The notes under the pieces were generated by a model, which saw nothing but the letters and a program-made list of their open reading frames with translations, was not told the origin of the DNA and made no database searches. A stretch of DNA of 34,063 nt from Sinorhizobium americanum (GTDB taxonomy: Bacteria > Pseudomonadota > Alphaproteobacteria > Rhizobiales > Rhizobiaceae): assembly GCF_001651855.1 (NCBI RefSeq), contig NZ_LNQC01000046.1, positions 1 through 34,063 of the forward strand. The letters are read 5' to 3'. This document shows, piece after piece, positions 7,738 through 17,357 of the stretch. Numbering within the stretch: position 1 is the stretch's first letter; the number at the start of each line of letters is the position of its first letter. Both the position numbers and the translations under genes were made by a program.

Positions 7738-9177
7738 TCACGCGTTCAACACCTTGCCATAAGCATCGAGCACGCTTTCTTTCATCATTTCGGAGAGCGT
7801 CGGATGCGGGAAGATCGTGTGCATCAGCTCTTCCTCGGTCGTCTCCAGATTCATCGCAACGACGAAGCCCTGGATGAGCTCGGTGACTTCCGCGCCGACC
7901 ATGTGCGCTCCGAGCAGCTCGCCGGTCTTCTTGTCGAAAATCGTCTTGATCAGGCCCTGGTCCTCGCCAAGCGCAATCGCCTTGCCGTTGGCGCCGAAGC
8001 TGTAGCGGCCGACCCGAATGTCGCGGCCGAGCTCTTTGGCTCTCGCCTCGGTGAGGCCGACGGAGGCGACCTGCGGGTCGCAATAGGTGCAGCCGGGCAC
8101 CTTGCCTTTGTCGAGCGCGTGGACGCCGGGCACGCCAGCGATCTTCTCGACGCAGATGACGCCCTCATGCTCGGCCTTGTGCGCCAGCATCGGCGGCCCG
8201 GCAACGTCGCCGATCGCATAGATGCCGGCGACATTGGTCTTGCCGTAACCGTCGGTGACGATGCAGCCGCGGTCGGTCTTGATGTCGAGCGCCTCGAGCC
8301 CGAGGTTCTCGATGTTGCCCTGGACGCCGACGGCCGAGATCAGGCGGTCCGCCTTGATCGGCGTGACCTTGCCGTCCTTGGTCTCGACATGGGCGGTGAC
8401 GTCGTTGGCGCCCTTTTCGACCTTCGTCACCTTGGCGTCGGTGAAGATCTTCATGCCGCGCTTCTCGAGCTGCTTGCGCGCGAGCGCGGAAATCTCGGCG
8501 TCCTCGACCGGCATCACCTGCGGCAGGAGTTCGACGACCGTGACATCGACGCCCATGGAAAGGTAGAAGCTCGCAAATTCGATGCCGATCGCGCCGGAGC
8601 CCATGACGACCATGGTCTTCGGCAGCTCCTCGGGCTTCATCGCCTCGAAATAGGTCCAGATCAGCTTGCCGTCCGGCTCGATGCCGGGCAGTGCCCGCGG
8701 CCGGGCGCCGGTCGCCAGGATGATGTGCTTGGCCGCGTAGGTGCCCTCGCTCTTGACGCCCTTCGGCACCGGGTTCTGCGGCTGGACGGCCGGCTTCGAC
8801 GGCGCGCCGACGACGATCTCGCCGGGCTTCGTCAGCTTCGCTTCGCCCCAGATCACGTCGATCTTGTTCTTCTTCATCAGAAAGGCGACGCCGCCGTTCA
8901 GCCGCGCCGAGACGCCGCGCGAGCGGGCGACGACATCCTTGACGTTGGCGGTGATCTTGCCTTCGAGCGTCAGGCCGTAGTTCTTGGCGTGGTTGGCATG
9001 GTCGAGAATCTCGGCTGAGCGAAGCAGCGCCTTGGTCGGGATGCAGCCCCAGTTGAGGCAGATGCCGCCCAGATGCTCGCGCTCGACGATCGCCGTCTTC
9101 AAGCCCAGCTGCGCCGAGCGGATGGCGGTCACATAGCCGCCCGGGCCCGAACCGATAACGATGACGTCGTACGACAT
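7738..9177 (-). CDS. lpdA: Dihydrolipoyl dehydrogenase (E3)
   Basis: A 479-residue FAD-dependent enzyme that reoxidises dihydrolipoyl groups on the E2 of 2-oxoacid or acetoin dehydrogenase complexes, passing electrons to NAD. Visible are the N-terminal FAD motif VIGSGPGG, the redox disulfide GGICLNWGCIPTK (Cys40 and Cys45), the NAD-binding GSGAIGIEFAS and the C-terminal active-site pair in HPTLSE (His458, Glu463). ATG at 9177 is preferred to an in-frame ATG at 9186 because the AAGGA ribosome site is then 9 bases away. A 15-20 residue insert rich in Pro, Lys and Val (around residues 125-145) recalls the PDH-associated LpdA of rhizobial chromosomes. The gene therefore may be a recruited copy of the housekeeping enzyme. 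It is the last member of the E1-E2-E3 operon. Confidence 0.96.
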   Translation of the reverse strand: MSYDVIVIGSGPGGYVTAIRSAQLGLKTAIVEREHLGGICLNWGCIPTKALLRSAEILDHANHAKNYGLTLEGKITANVKDVVARSRGVSARLNGGVAFLMKKNKIDVIWGEAKLTKPGEIVVGAPSKPAVQPQNPVPKGVKSEGTYAAKHIILATGARPRALPGIEPDGKLIWTYFEAMKPEELPKTMVVMGSGAIGIEFASFYLSMGVDVTVVELLPQVMPVEDAEISALARKQLEKRGMKIFTDAKVTKVEKGANDVTAHVETKDGKVTPIKADRLISAVGVQGNIENLGLEALDIKTDRGCIVTDGYGKTNVAGIYAIGDVAGPPMLAHKAEHEGVICVEKIAGVPGVHALDKGKVPGCTYCDPQVASVGLTEARAKELGRDIRVGRYSFGANGKAIALGEDQGLIKTIFDKKTGELLGAHMVGAEVTELIQGFVVAMNLETTEEELMHTIFPHPTLSEMMKESVLDAYGKVLNA

Positions 9178-9262
9178 GAGGAGCATTCCTTAAAAAAAAT
9201 TGGGGGACGCACCTCGGCTCGACTGCGCCGCGGTAGCGATCCCCCAGAGTTGCGGGAGGAAA

Positions 9263-10549
9263 CTAGACCAGCATGCTCAATGGATTCTCGATGAGCGCGC
9301 GGAACTTCGCGAGAAGCTCTGCGCCCAGCGCACCATCCACGGCCCGATGATCCGTGGACAGCGTTACGCTCATGACCGTAGCAACGCCCAACTCCCCTTC
9401 TGCGGTTACCACCGGCCGCTTTTCTCCGGCGCCGACCGCCAGGATCGTGGAGTGGGGGGGATTGATGATCGCGGCGAATTCCTTCACGCCGTACATTCCG
9501 AGGTTTGACACCGCTCCCGTGCCGCCCTGGTACTCGTTGGGCTTCAGCTTTCCTGCCTTGGCACGCGCGGCCAAGTCTTTCATCTCGTTCGAGATGGTCG
9601 AAAGGCTCTTTTGCTCCGCCTGGCGGATGATCGGGGTGATAAGCCCACCGGGGACGGAAACCGCCACGCCGACATCCGAATGGCTGTGGCGCACCAGATG
9701 CTCGTCCATCCAAGACACGTTAGCGTCCGGAGCACCCGCCAGAGCCAGTGCGTAAGCCTTGATGACGAGGTCGTTCACCGAGAGCTTGTAGGCCGGCACG
9801 TTCTCGACCAGCGGCGCCGCAGCATTGAGCTCCGCGCGCAATTTCAGGAGCGCGTCGAGCCGGCAGTCAGCCTTAAGGTAGAAGTGCGGAACACTGCTCT
9901 TGGCCTCGACGAGCCGCCGTGCGATCGTCCGACGCATGGAGCTGTGCGCCTGAAGTTCGTAGGACCCATCGGGAAAATGCCGAAGCGCGTTCTCGCCTGC
10001 GGTGCTCCCCGGAGCCTCCGATTGAACCGCTGCGGGATCCGCCTGTGCCCGGGCATCGACGAGCATGTTGGAGGCCCCCAGGACATCGGCACTGACGATG
10101 CGGCCACGCGGGCCGCTGCCGTTCAGCCTGGCAAGATCCAGCTCTCGCTCCCGCGCGAGGCGTCGTGCGAGCGGCGTGGCGCGGGGTGCGCTGTCAACTT
10201 TCTGTTCGACTGTGACCTCCGCGGCCGGCGTCTTTGCTTCAGACACCGGCAGCGGACTTTCGGCGGTGGCCGGCGGCGCAAGAGGGACGGCCGTCTCGTT
10301 GACGGTCTCCCCCTCGGCATAGATCCACGCGACGGCCGAGCCGACCGGGATATCCACACCTTCCTTGCCGGTCACGTTACGCAGGACCCCGCTCGCCGGC
10401 GCGTCGATTTCCATGGCCGCCTTGTCGGTCTCGATCTCGAAAAGGACATCGCCCTCCTTCACGGCATCGCCCTCGCCGAAGAACCACTTCGAGATCTTGC
10501 CCGTCGCCATGTCCATGTCGACCTTCGGCAAAATGACTTCGGTCGCCAT
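9263..10549 (-). CDS. Dihydrolipoamide acyltransferase (E2) of a PDH/acetoin dehydrogenase-type complex
   Basis: A 428-residue core subunit that carries the lipoyl arm and transfers the acyl group to CoA. An N-terminal lipoyl domain (residues 1-80) contains the lipoylation site ETDKAAME with Lys43. A Pro/Ala-rich linker follows, then a peripheral-subunit-binding domain (about 124-156, ATPLARRLARE and GPRGRIVSADV). The catalytic domain runs to the end with STDHRAVDG (His401, Asp405). There is one lipoyl domain, which is usual for bacterial acetoin- or PDH-type E2s. The start lies 2 bases after the E1 beta stop, so the genes are coupled. The lpd gene follows after 85 bases. The acyl group (acetyl or another) cannot be deduced. 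Confidence 0.95.
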   Translation of the reverse strand: MATEVILPKVDMDMATGKISKWFFGEGDAVKEGDVLFEIETDKAAMEIDAPASGVLRNVTGKEGVDIPVGSAVAWIYAEGETVNETAVPLAPPATAESPLPVSEAKTPAAEVTVEQKVDSAPRATPLARRLARERELDLARLNGSGPRGRIVSADVLGASNMLVDARAQADPAAVQSEAPGSTAGENALRHFPDGSYELQAHSSMRRTIARRLVEAKSSVPHFYLKADCRLDALLKLRAELNAAAPLVENVPAYKLSVNDLVIKAYALALAGAPDANVSWMDEHLVRHSHSDVGVAVSVPGGLITPIIRQAEQKSLSTISNEMKDLAARAKAGKLKPNEYQGGTGAVSNLGMYGVKEFAAIINPPHSTILAVGAGEKRPVVTAEGELGVATVMSVTLSTDHRAVDGALGAELLAKFRALIENPLSMLV

Positions 10550-10551
10550 AC

Positions 10552-11550
10552 CTATCGCACTCCCCTCGCAAGGCCGCGGGCCGCATCGATTATGTCCGGT
10601 ACCTGCGGGACGGCAGCCTTTTCCAGCTCGGGATTGTAGGGGATCGGCGTCTCGGACCCGCCGAGGCGCAATATCGGAGCATCCAAGTAGTCGAACGCCT
10701 CGCTTTCGGCGATCATTGCACTGATCTCCGCCCCGACACCGAGCGTTTTAACGCCTTCATAAACGCAGATCAGCCGGGAGGTCTTCATGACGCTGGCGAT
10801 GACCGTCTCCCGATCGAGGGGGCGGATTGATCGCAGATCGATCACTTCGGCGCTGATGCCTTCGCCGGCAAGCACTTCCGCTGCCTCCAGGGCCTTGTGA
10901 ACCATGATAGAAGTTGCGACTATAGAGACGTCGCGCCCTTCCCTCCGGACCTCCGCCTTGTCGAGCGGCACCGTGTAATGTCCCTCGGGAACCGGCCCCT
11001 TCATCTTGTAGAGCAGCTTGTGCTCGAAGATCATCACCGGATCCGGATCCGCCACGGCAGCAAGGAGCATGCCTTTCACGTCATGCGGCGTCGCCGGCTG
11101 AATGACCTTTAGCCCTGGTACGTGACCGAGCCATGCTTCCAGGCTCTGGCTGTGCTGTGCCGCAGCCCCGGTTCCGGAGCCGGCGGGGAACCGCATAACG
11201 AGTGGAACCGACACCGCACCGCCAAGCATGTAGCGCATCTTGGCCGCCTGGTTGACGATCTGCTCCATTGCGAGCGCGGCGAAATCGGAAAACTGGAATT
11301 CGAAGATCGGTCGCAAGCCGGTGACCGCTGCGCCGACGGCGACACCTGCGCCGCCAAGCTCGGAAATGGGGGTATCCATGACGCGGTCGGAGCCGAAGCG
11401 GTCAACCAGATCGCCGGTCACCTGAAAGGCGCCGCCATAGACGCCGATGTCCTCGCCCATGAGGATCACGCGCTCATCCGCTTCCATGGCGATCGCCATG
11501 GCTTCCTGGATGGCTTGGGAGTAGCTGATTTCTCTGACTGGCGCGTTCAT
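10552..11550 (-). CDS. 2-oxoacid/acetoin dehydrogenase E1 beta subunit
   Basis: A 332-residue beta subunit that completes the thiamine-pyrophosphate site with E1 alpha. Family signatures are [12 protein letters not shown] (31-42), the cofactor-contacting Glu64 in [14 protein letters not shown] and the conserved His133 in QHSQSLEAW. The C-terminal transketolase-type domain contains [10 protein letters not shown] and [14 protein letters not shown]. The frame is open upstream, but ATG at 11550 is chosen because it lies 1 base after the E1 alpha stop (TGACATG) and gives the standard family N terminus. The spacing on both sides indicates tight co-translation with E1 alpha and E2. Confidence 0.95.
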   Translation of the reverse strand: MNAPVREISYSQAIQEAMAIAMEADERVILMGEDIGVYGGAFQVTGDLVDRFGSDRVMDTPISELGGAGVAVGAAVTGLRPIFEFQFSDFAALAMEQIVNQAAKMRYMLGGAVSVPLVMRFPAGSGTGAAAQHSQSLEAWLGHVPGLKVIQPATPHDVKGMLLAAVADPDPVMIFEHKLLYKMKGPVPEGHYTVPLDKAEVRREGRDVSIVATSIMVHKALEAAEVLAGEGISAEVIDLRSIRPLDRETVIASVMKTSRLICVYEGVKTLGVGAEISAMIAESEAFDYLDAPILRLGGSETPIPYNPELEKAAVPQVPDIIDAARGLARGVR

Positions 11551-11551
11551 G

Positions 11552-12586
11552 TCATGCCTCGAGCGTGTAGACGTTGTCAGCGAGGCCATCGATTGACGGC
11601 ATCGGGCTCGTCTTCGCGAACTCGATACCAGCGTCGATTTCCTGCTGCACACTGCCGCGGATCGCCTCTAGCTCGTCCGACGTCGCGATACCGAACTCGA
11701 TCAACTGAGCTTCGTAGCGTCTGATCGGATCCCGGTTGGTCATCCAGTCGTCAATCTCGTCCTTCGTGCGATAGCGATTGCGGTCGCTTTTGGAATGTCC
11801 GCGATACCGGTAGGTCTTGCATTCGATGAGCGTCGGTCCGTCGCCGCGGCGGGCCCTTTCAACCGCCTCATGGGAGGCCTCCGCGACCTCCGACAAAACG
11901 TTGCCGTCGACGATCACACCCGGCATGGAGTAGGCGGCCGCGCGATCGGCGACGTTGGCGACCGCCGTCGAACGGGCGGTCGAAGTCGACATGCCGTAGC
12001 CGTTGTTTTCGCACACGAAAATGACGGGCAACTTCCAGATGGCAGCCATATTCAGCGCCTCGTGGAAGGCACCCTCGTTGTTCGCGCCGTCACCGAAGAA
12101 GCAGACGACGACCTTGCCCGTGCGAAGCCGCTTTGCGGTGAGCGCCGCGCCGACGGCGATCGGAAGCCCGCCCCCGACGATCCCGTTCGCGCCAAGGTTC
12201 CCAGTCGACACATCGGCGATGTGCATCGACCCGCCGCGACCTGCACAGTAACCGGTAGTCTTGCCAAAGAACTCGGCGAACATCCGCTTCACTTCGGCGC
12301 CCTTGGCGATGCAGTGGCCGTGCCCTCGGTGGGTAGAGGTTATCTGGTCCTCGTTGACAAGAGGCATGCAGATCCCCATCGCGCTCGCTTCCTGGCCGAT
12401 GGAAAGATGCATCGTCCCGTGAATGAGTCCGCGCATATAGCACTCTTCGGCACCTTCCTCGAACCGGCGAATGAGGTGCATCTTCCGAAGCGCATCGAGA
12501 AGTTGCTCGCGTTCGTATTGGCGGTAGATGAAGGGCAGATTGCTGGTCTCGCCTTCCACTTGCATCGCCTGGGCGCGTCCCGACAT
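11552..12586 (-). CDS. 2-oxoacid/acetoin dehydrogenase E1 alpha subunit (complete)
   Basis: A 344-residue thiamine-pyrophosphate-dependent subunit. The blocks [25 protein letters not shown] and [14 protein letters not shown] are followed by the thiamine-binding motif [15 protein letters not shown] ending in CENN. The regulatory-loop region reads [15 protein letters not shown]. Length and motif order fit acetoin dehydrogenase and PDH-type E1 alpha subunits. ATG at 12586 is chosen because GGAGG lies 7 bases upstream; a TTG two codons earlier is less likely. The gene starts 2 bases after the stop of the SAF-domain dehydrogenase gene, so the two are probably made together. It is clearly diverged from the partial E1 alpha at 1-390. 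Confidence 0.95.
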   Translation of the reverse strand: MSGRAQAMQVEGETSNLPFIYRQYEREQLLDALRKMHLIRRFEEGAEECYMRGLIHGTMHLSIGQEASAMGICMPLVNEDQITSTHRGHGHCIAKGAEVKRMFAEFFGKTTGYCAGRGGSMHIADVSTGNLGANGIVGGGLPIAVGAALTAKRLRTGKVVVCFFGDGANNEGAFHEALNMAAIWKLPVIFVCENNGYGMSTSTARSTAVANVADRAAAYSMPGVIVDGNVLSEVAEASHEAVERARRGDGPTLIECKTYRYRGHSKSDRNRYRTKDEIDDWMTNRDPIRRYEAQLIEFGIATSDELEAIRGSVQQEIDAGIEFAKTSPMPSIDGLADNVYTLEA

Positions 12587-12588
12587 GA

Positions 12589-13914
12589 TCAAGCCTCCTT
12601 TCCGTAAACGAGCGCATCCTGCCGCGCGCGGAGTTCCGCAATGCGCGAGCCGGGCGCAACCGACGCGTTCTGATAGGTTATAAGCTCTCCTTTACGGATC
12701 GGCTGCGTGACGGTACCGCCCTGAAGGAGGCCGCACGGGATTGCCGAGGAGGACCGCGCCTCTGGCGCCGTCATGATCCAGGCCCGATAGGAGTATTCAC
12801 CGATGGCGTCGAGCGTTTCGCCGGGCGCAAGGTCCTTCTTGGCGACCGCGCAGACCTCCGCGACCGGGGTCGACAGCGGCACCATGTCCGGCTTACCGTA
12901 GAGCACGACACGCGCACAGGTGAGCGGGACCTCGAGCGAGGTGAGGTGATAGGGGCGATGGAACGTGAAGTAGGGCCCCTTGCCCATCTTGAGGTCTTCC
13001 ATGCGCTCGGAAATGCGCGGATGCGACATGTCGGCGACAACGAAAACGCCCGGCGCCACACCCTTGCCGATGGAATAGTCGACCACACCCGCCTTCGAGA
13101 GAACGCCCCCGTCCCTTTCCGGGATCAGGACCGAGGAAAGCTTGTCCAGCGTGGCCGCCGGGCCGTGCATGCCGGGCGTGTCAGGGACTAGTCCTGTGGC
13201 ATTCGCGATCGCGGCCATTTCAACCATTGTCTTGGAACCGTCGACGAACTCCACGAGCATGCGGACATTCATGTTCCGGCGCGCGGCTTCCTCGGCATAA
13301 TCGTCTGGAACAGCATCGACGTTCAGCGGATTGTTCTTGCCTTTGCCGGCCGCAACGATCGGATGCCCCATGGCCGACACGAACTCGATCAGCTCAATGC
13401 ATGAAGACGGCTCGTCACCCGCCCCGAGCGAGTAGGTCACGCCAAGCCGCTCGGCTTCGCTCTTGAGATAGGCGCCGATCGTTACATCGGCTTCGACATT
13501 CATCATCACCAGGTGCTTGCCGTGCTCCATGGCGGCGAGACCGATCTCGGCGCCGACTGCCGGAACGCCGGTGGCATCGACGACCACGTCGATGAGGCCG
13601 CTGTTGAGAATGTTGGCCGAATGCGCGGTGATCGCGACCTTTCCGCTCTCGATGGCGGTGTTCAGCTCCATCGAATTGGCCGCGTCGTGATGATGGCCGT
13701 CGGATTGGTAGGCGATGTCCACGGCAGCGCGCGCGCGGGCGACGTTCAGATCGCAAATCGCGCCGATTTCGATGCCTGGCATGTGGGCGACACGGGTCAC
13801 GATGTCAGTGCCCATTTCTCCACTGCCTACAAGGCCTATGCGGATGGGCCTTCCCTCCTCCTCGCGTCGCATGAGGTCTCGCGCAAGGCCCGTTGGCGCA
13901 ACATTGATGGGCAT
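12589..13914 (-). CDS. Homoserine-dehydrogenase-like NAD(P)-binding oxidoreductase with C-terminal SAF domain
   Basis: A 441-residue protein. The N-terminal Rossmann fold starts with [14 protein letters not shown] near residue 25 and continues through [16 protein letters not shown] and [10 protein letters not shown] blocks, as in homoserine-dehydrogenase-like proteins. The last 90 residues form a SAF-type domain ([16 protein letters not shown], then [12 protein letters not shown]). The family is widespread in bacterial catabolic clusters, and I know no firmly assigned reaction for it. ATG at 13914 is chosen over two upstream ATGs because GGGAGG lies 6 bases before it. It is the first gene of the leftward operon that continues into the PDH-like complex, so it probably makes the oxo compound that the complex cleaves. 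That role is inferred from position. Confidence 0.88.
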   Translation of the reverse strand: MPINVAPTGLARDLMRREEEGRPIRIGLVGSGEMGTDIVTRVAHMPGIEIGAICDLNVARARAAVDIAYQSDGHHHDAANSMELNTAIESGKVAITAHSANILNSGLIDVVVDATGVPAVGAEIGLAAMEHGKHLVMMNVEADVTIGAYLKSEAERLGVTYSLGAGDEPSSCIELIEFVSAMGHPIVAAGKGKNNPLNVDAVPDDYAEEAARRNMNVRMLVEFVDGSKTMVEMAAIANATGLVPDTPGMHGPAATLDKLSSVLIPERDGGVLSKAGVVDYSIGKGVAPGVFVVADMSHPRISERMEDLKMGKGPYFTFHRPYHLTSLEVPLTCARVVLYGKPDMVPLSTPVAEVCAVAKKDLAPGETLDAIGEYSYRAWIMTAPEARSSSAIPCGLLQGGTVTQPIRKGELITYQNASVAPGSRIAELRARQDALVYGKEA

Positions 13915-13940
13915 TTCAGTCCTCCCGATATCCATTGCCA

Positions 13941-13975
13941 GCAATGTAGGTAATGTACATTTGTACTTTCGTCAA
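13941..13975 (-). promoter_or_regulatory. Promoter/operator region of the SAF-dehydrogenase/PDH-like operon
   Basis: Reading leftward, TTGACG (13970-13975) resembles a -35 box. A perfect 12-base palindrome GTACAAATGTAC (13955-13966) lies just after it, and AATGTA and TACATT form a second pair of arms about 7 bases apart. No convincing -10 box is visible. The symmetry suggests a regulator site; the SorC-family protein at 14381 is the obvious candidate. Confidence 0.45.
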
Positions 13976-14380
13976 CATCTTTGTTCTCGCTTGGCGATCG
14001 TCCTGACAGCGCTTGGGGAACGCTTTCGCGGCAAGGATGGGGATTTCAAGGGTAGACTGGGAGCTCAGGAATCTCGCGTGCTCCTTTTGCGGAAGGCATC
14101 AAACTGGACCGATGCTCGCGTCAGCAGACGCGGCTTAGGCTCCGCGATCGCCGGCAGGCAACGCGGAAGGCTGCCAAATGTCTTGCACATTCGTCGGGCT
14201 TACCTGAAACCGGGGGGATGCTGTGGCAGCCTATCGCAATCCAGATTTATGCGAAAAGACGGGACGTCCATGCAAAGAGTGCACCGACTCACACGAGCAG
14301 AATAGAACAAACAGTCGGGACTTTTGAATAATGTTCGTGAAGGCGAACGCCAAACGGATGCCGCGCCTTCTCCGCGACCT
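13976..14380. other. Gene-free stretch between the SAF-dehydrogenase operon and the sorC-type gene
   Basis: No protein-like frame was found on either strand. The only structure seen is a weak 5-base stem (GTTCG, CGAAC, 14333-14348) just beyond the regulator's stop, without a T tract. The stretch may hold upstream control sequence of the leftward operon. Confidence 0.5.
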
Positions 14381-15361
14381 CTATGTGTTGGTCTGCTCAG
14401 CGGCCAACAGCAACGCCTTTGCCGTTTGCTCATCGGTTACAAAAGTGGTCGGCTTGATGGTCGTAAGAGAGGCGAGCAGCGCGTGCAGTTTTTCCGGACC
14501 GCCCGAGATCAGCACACGCTCGGGAGTACGACGCAAGCGATCAAGATTCACCGAGATCACGCGGGAATTAACCTCGTGATCTATCAGGTTGCCCTGCTTG
14601 TCGATGAAGTTGTAAAGGACGTCGCCGACTGCGCCCGCGTCGATGAGGGAGCGGCGGTCAGCCTCGCTCAAATAGCCCGTGCGATAGCTTGTTGTAAGGG
14701 CCGAAATCCCGCCGACGGACAATAGGGCAACATCTAGTTTGTCCGCCATCTCAAAAATTGCCGCAAGCCCGCACCTCTCGAGCAGCGCATGCTTTGTTTC
14801 CGGACTGTCGACCACAGCCGGCGCGGGGACCAGGAATCCCTCCCCCATGAATAGTTCCGCGAACTGCCAGGCAAATTCGGCTGGATTGAAACGCCGCGCC
14901 GCAGAAATGCCCCCCAACAAGGAGACGACGCGGAAGTCTTCGAGATTGGCTCCAGCAATGAAAGGCAGCGTATTGTAAAGGGTTCGCCCCCAGCCCACGC
15001 CGACGATCATCCCAGATTTCATCATCGCGGATATGAGCGTTCCGGCGGCAGCGGCGATAACTTTCGTAGGGTCTCCGTCGGGGTCACTGAACGGCGCGAC
15101 GATTGCCCGCGTGACCCCGAAGGCGATCTCAAGGTCCCTTTCGAGCGCCACCATGTCTGAGAGCGGCGACGAAATGGAAACGCGGACCTCATTGCGACGC
15201 CGTGCCTCCGCCAAGAGTCGGACGACCATCACTCGATTGATGCCAAGCTGTTTGGCAATGTCGTTCTGCGTGTAGTTCTCCACGTGATACAGCCACACGA
15301 CGCGGGCTCGCAATCTCTCAGACTCGCTCTGGGCCATGACAACTGGAGACGTGATCTGCAT
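14381..15361 (-). CDS. SorC/DeoR-type sugar-binding transcriptional regulator
   Basis: A 326-residue regulator. The N-terminal helix-turn-helix (about residues 30-50) reads YTQNDIAKQLGINRVMVVRLL. The remaining 260 residues form the SorC sugar-binding domain, recognisable from VGVGWGRTLYN, VSLLGG and LLSVGGI and related in fold to phosphosugar-binding proteins. Members usually sense a phosphorylated sugar or polyol. The frame is open far upstream, but ATG at 15361 has a GAGGA site 7 bases away and gives the normal N terminus. It lies between the leftward SAF/PDH-like operon and the rightward sugar ABC-transporter/kinase operon, so it likely controls both. The product of the PfkB kinase is a reasonable candidate effector. 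Confidence 0.92.
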   Translation of the reverse strand: MQITSPVVMAQSESERLRARVVWLYHVENYTQNDIAKQLGINRVMVVRLLAEARRRNEVRVSISSPLSDMVALERDLEIAFGVTRAIVAPFSDPDGDPTKVIAAAAGTLISAMMKSGMIVGVGWGRTLYNTLPFIAGANLEDFRVVSLLGGISAARRFNPAEFAWQFAELFMGEGFLVPAPAVVDSPETKHALLERCGLAAIFEMADKLDVALLSVGGISALTTSYRTGYLSEADRRSLIDAGAVGDVLYNFIDKQGNLIDHEVNSRVISVNLDRLRRTPERVLISGGPEKLHALLASLTTIKPTTFVTDEQTAKALLLAAEQTNT

Positions 15362-15793
15362 TTTGCGTTCCTCATGGGTTCTACAGGCGTAGCGGTCGAT
15401 ATCACACTGCCGTGGCGATTTCACCTCCTCCTGCCGGGGCGAACACGAACGGCAAAGGCCCAAAGGCCAGAAGCCGTTCCGCCAAGACGAGGGACGCACT
15501 TTATCGTCAGACCTACCGTCGGCCCACTCGCCTGCCATTGTCTCCGCAACACAACGAATATTCGCACATATTGTCGTCATTTGCCATTGATGTTCTGCTT
15601 TGGGCAGCCAACGCTGCCGAAAAAGGTGTTGACATCGAGCCATCGTGAACACATTGTATTTTCGGATGGCAATTGTTCTATCGCTGGTGAAGCGGAGATC
15701 GCCGTCGCAATGGCACGGAATGGAGGCCGTGCCAAAACAGTCTTGCCTCCATGGGCATTCAACTGGTTAGTTTACATTGGGGAGGAACAGCTA
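15362..15793. promoter_or_regulatory. Divergent control region between the sorC-type gene and the CUT1 transporter operon
   Basis: 432 bases without a convincing gene. It contains TTGACA at 15629-15634 reading rightward, a possible -35 box, and the arms GAACA and TGTTC 22 bases apart (15647-15678), with CATTG and CAATT just inside them. Near the regulator a 10-base palindrome CGAATATTCG lies at 15555-15564. The start of the binding-protein gene has a strong GGGAGGA ribosome site. The operator assignments are tentative. Confidence 0.4.
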
Positions 15794-17353
15794 ATGACTA
15801 TCTTGAGTACGGGTGTGTCGCGCCGCGGCTTTCTGCGGCAGACCGCAGTGTTGGGCCTAGCCGCGGGTGCGGCCTCCAGCCTGAGGCTGCCCGCCTTCGC
15901 CCAGTCCGATCTTCCGGATATCCAATCCATTCTCGACAAAATCTCGGTTAAGGATTACGTGCGAGAGGACTACCGCAAGCTCTACTCGATGTCCGACGAA
16001 CCGTTGTGGGATCCGGCAAAAGACTGGATCAGAACGGTCGATTGGGAACAGGTACGTTCAGAGCAAGCAGGCAAAACCGTCCGCTTCGCCGTCGGAGCAG
16101 CAGACCAGGAGTCCGCGGCCGAGGGTCTCAAGCCTTTCGAACAGTTGTCCGGCATCAAGGTGGAGCTTGTACCGATCCCGGACGATAGCTTCTACGACAA
16201 GGCCGTCTCCGAGTTCATTTCAGGCAACGCTTCCTTCGACGCGCTGCAATTCTTCTCCCCGTGGCTGGGTGATTTCGCTGGCCCCGGATTCCTGTACGAT
16301 GATCTCGGCGCGTTCGTTGAAAAGTGGAAGCTTCCACTCGACGACTTTTACGACACTTACCGCCTGAATTACGGGTATTTTGGCGGAAAGCTCGTCGGCA
16401 TTCCGTTCGATTGCGACATTCAGATGGTCCACCTTCGCAAATCGATCATGGAGAAAATCCTTGGCGGACCGATCGATCGCGCGAGCTCCGTTCCGTCTTA
16501 TGACGAACTCATCCGCATTACGGCCGAGGCGAACAAACTCGGCGGCGGCGTATCGGGCGTCGGCCTGATGGCCGCGCGTGGCTTCTGGGCCACCTATACT
16601 TGGGAGCACATCGCCGCGCAGGCCGGATTGAAGCTATTCGACGACCAGTGGAATCCGCAATTGACGAGCGACGCCGGGATGAAGGCCATGGACATTATCA
16701 TGGCGCTTCAGAAGAATGCCATCGAGGGCGTCTCGGGCGCCGGTTGGGGCGAAAACCGTGCCGCTTGGCTCGGCGGTCAGGTTGCTGCCAATATCAGCTG
16801 GCAGGACAGCGGCACCCAGGCCATGCGCCCGGACCAGTCGAAAATCGTCGATGATTTCGTGACGATTTATGAGCCGCGGATTTCGGGCGGTGTGTTTGCT
16901 CCGCCAAACATTGCAGGCTCGACATCTTGCGTCGCTGCAACTGCGCAGAACCCCGAAGGCGCGTTCCTGATGCTCGCCTTCCTTACGACCTCCTCCATCA
17001 TGGCCATGAATGAGGCCAACGCCAACGGCGTGGCCCCTGGCTATCGCTCCGTGTTGGCGAATGAGCGGTTAAGAGCGGTCAGCCAGCCGGCAAAGGTGTG
17101 GGCGGACAGCCTTGAGCACGCTTGGTGCGCGCCCCGTCTTCCGGGCATGTTCGAGATGGAACAGTCCCTCGGCAACGAGATTAACCGCGCAGTTACTGGC
17201 CAGATCTCCGCCAAGGAAGCTCTTGAGAACGGCCAAGCGGCGTGGAAGAGTATTATGGAAAAGAACGGCTTCTCAGGCGGAAACGGCCCCGTCGCTTATG
17301 CAGATGTGGCACCCGGCATGTATGTTGGTGGCGGCAAGGCGTTGCCGTTCTAA
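15794..17353 (+). CDS. Extracellular sugar/polyol-binding protein of a CUT1-type ABC transporter, Tat-exported
   Basis: A 519-residue periplasmic binding protein. The N terminus has the twin-arginine signal SRRGFLRQTAVLGLAAGAAS, followed by a probable cleavage site at AFA-QSD. The mature protein starts with an extra segment of about 50-60 residues (ISVKDYVREDYRKLY and the following region) before the usual family-1 binding core (VRFAVGAADQES, ASFDALQFF, GKLVGIPFDCDIQ). It is therefore longer than the common 400-450 residues. The upstream frame is open, but ATG at 15794 has GGGAGGA 7 bases away and is the only start that places the signal correctly. It is the first gene of an operon with two permeases, an ATPase and a PfkB kinase. 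A sugar or polyol ligand is inferred from the transporter class. Confidence 0.92.
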   Translation: MTILSTGVSRRGFLRQTAVLGLAAGAASSLRLPAFAQSDLPDIQSILDKISVKDYVREDYRKLYSMSDEPLWDPAKDWIRTVDWEQVRSEQAGKTVRFAVGAADQESAAEGLKPFEQLSGIKVELVPIPDDSFYDKAVSEFISGNASFDALQFFSPWLGDFAGPGFLYDDLGAFVEKWKLPLDDFYDTYRLNYGYFGGKLVGIPFDCDIQMVHLRKSIMEKILGGPIDRASSVPSYDELIRITAEANKLGGGVSGVGLMAARGFWATYTWEHIAAQAGLKLFDDQWNPQLTSDAGMKAMDIIMALQKNAIEGVSGAGWGENRAAWLGGQVAANISWQDSGTQAMRPDQSKIVDDFVTIYEPRISGGVFAPPNIAGSTSCVAATAQNPEGAFLMLAFLTTSSIMAMNEANANGVAPGYRSVLANERLRAVSQPAKVWADSLEHAWCAPRLPGMFEMEQSLGNEINRAVTGQISAKEALENGQAAWKSIMEKNGFSGGNGPVAYADVAPGMYVGGGKALPF

Positions 17354-17357
17354 GCCC

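Noticed and set aside
7804..9018. A 404-codon open frame opposite the dihydrolipoyl dehydrogenase gene
   Set aside because: The opposite strand has an intact, fully motif-bearing lpdA. The antisense frame is Arg-, Asp- and Leu-rich with no known motif, as expected from GC-rich third-position bias.
9611..10639. A 342-codon open frame opposite the E2 gene
   Set aside because: It lies entirely on the antisense of a coupled E1 beta-E2 operon and has low-complexity, Arg-rich composition.
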